Below, piece after piece: positions 33,737 to 34,268 of a stretch of DNA of 34,268 bases. How positions within the stretch are numbered: position 1 is the stretch's first letter; each line of letters begins with the position of its first letter. Origin of the DNA: Tetrahymena elliotti 4EA (taxonomy: Eukaryota; Ciliophora; Oligohymenophorea; Hymenostomatida; Tetrahymenidae); NCBI GenBank assembly GCA_000231825.2, contig JH720315.1:5775-40042 (forward strand). Direction: 5' to 3'. A program made the position numbers and the translations under genes. The notes beneath the pieces are model-generated. The model ran no database searches. It was not told where the DNA came from and was given only the letters and a program-made list of their open reading frames with translations.

Positions 33737-34268
33737 GTAATTAGTCAGAATTTAATTATTTAAATAAGCTTTTATTTATTTAATTTAATCTAATATTTTT
33801 TAAAATAAAAAATAAGATAAGACTAAGAAACAAAAAATAAAAGATTGGCATAGAAGATAAAAAGATTAGTTAAACTAAACATCAAAACTATGTATTGAAT
33901 AATAAAAATTGTATTCATCTTGTATTTGATTAAGTTAAATCATATTTAATATTAAGATATGTATGATGTGTGAGTGTGTATCTTTAAAAATTATTTAATT
34001 AAAAATTGATAAATTTTATAGTTGGTGGATGTCAAAAAATTTTAAAAAAGGGGTTTTTTATTTTGGCATTTTGCTTAAACTTTTGAAAAAACTACATTAT
34101 AAATCTAAACAAATTTTTTTCCTAAAGCATCACTGGAAATAAGATATTTTGTATAATTTAAAAAATGATTTACATATCAATGAATTCTCCTTTAATTTAC
34201 AGTAGTTTTCAATTAATTGATAAATAAGTAGATCAATAATAATTAAATATTCATTATTAAAATTGGTA
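33737..34268. other. Right flank, nothing recognised
   Basis: AT-rich DNA with no convincing open frame, repeat or RNA gene. The window ends without a telomere. Confidence 0.5.

Overview
The window is ciliate DNA, most likely from the macronuclear genome of a Tetrahymena species. It is extremely AT-rich. Every long reading frame uses TAA and TAG as glutamine with TGA as the only stop, and short AT-rich GT-AG introns interrupt the genes. Under the standard code almost every gene here looks shattered; under the ciliate code the frames open up. No telomere (CCCCAA repeats), rRNA, tRNA or CRISPR array was seen.

Layout, left to right. (1) 81-753: 3' end of a leucine-rich-repeat (LRR) gene built from 90-bp exons. 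(2) 1153-2323, minus strand: two-exon gene of unknown function with a weak F-box-like stretch. (3) 3270-4038: Qc-SNARE. (4) 4310-5430: degenerate tandem repeats. (5) 5714-6025: spliceosomal Sm D2. (6) 6200-8018: gene fragments, including a candidate PEX11-like gene. (7) 8199-14594: a four-exon gene for a protein of about 2060 residues with membrane segments and a PAS domain (Tiny-macrocysts/TmcB-like). (8) 14627-15843, minus: a short, apparently intact LRR gene. (9) 17992-19419: major facilitator (sugar-porter type) transporter. (10) 20637-23463: a large TPR protein with a broken repeat that may be spliced out. (11) 23813-24198, minus: decayed gene. (12) 24481-24996: coiled-coil protein. (13) 26152-29174: a decaying LRR gene of ten tandem exon+intron modules, joined in frame to an unrelated decaying coding region (29340-30345). 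(14) 31681-33736: a second LRR subfamily with a 162-bp exon+intron period, and a broken PB1/ZZ-finger gene lying between its two parts.

How it fits together: the housekeeping genes (SNARE, Sm D2, the TmcB-like protein, transporter, coiled-coil protein) are independent units, not an operon. The remainder is fast-evolving family DNA (LRR, TPR, PB1-ZZ), in which tandem copies are being made and broken. The most striking feature is the LRR system. Each exon encodes exactly one repeat of 30 residues, nearly all introns are in phase 2, and the introns are duplicated along with the exons. The window holds four such loci on both strands, from apparently intact to heavily decayed, so module gain, loss, fusion and splice-site death can all be seen. 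All calls rest on reading the sequence by eye; family names come from recognised motifs, not database searches.
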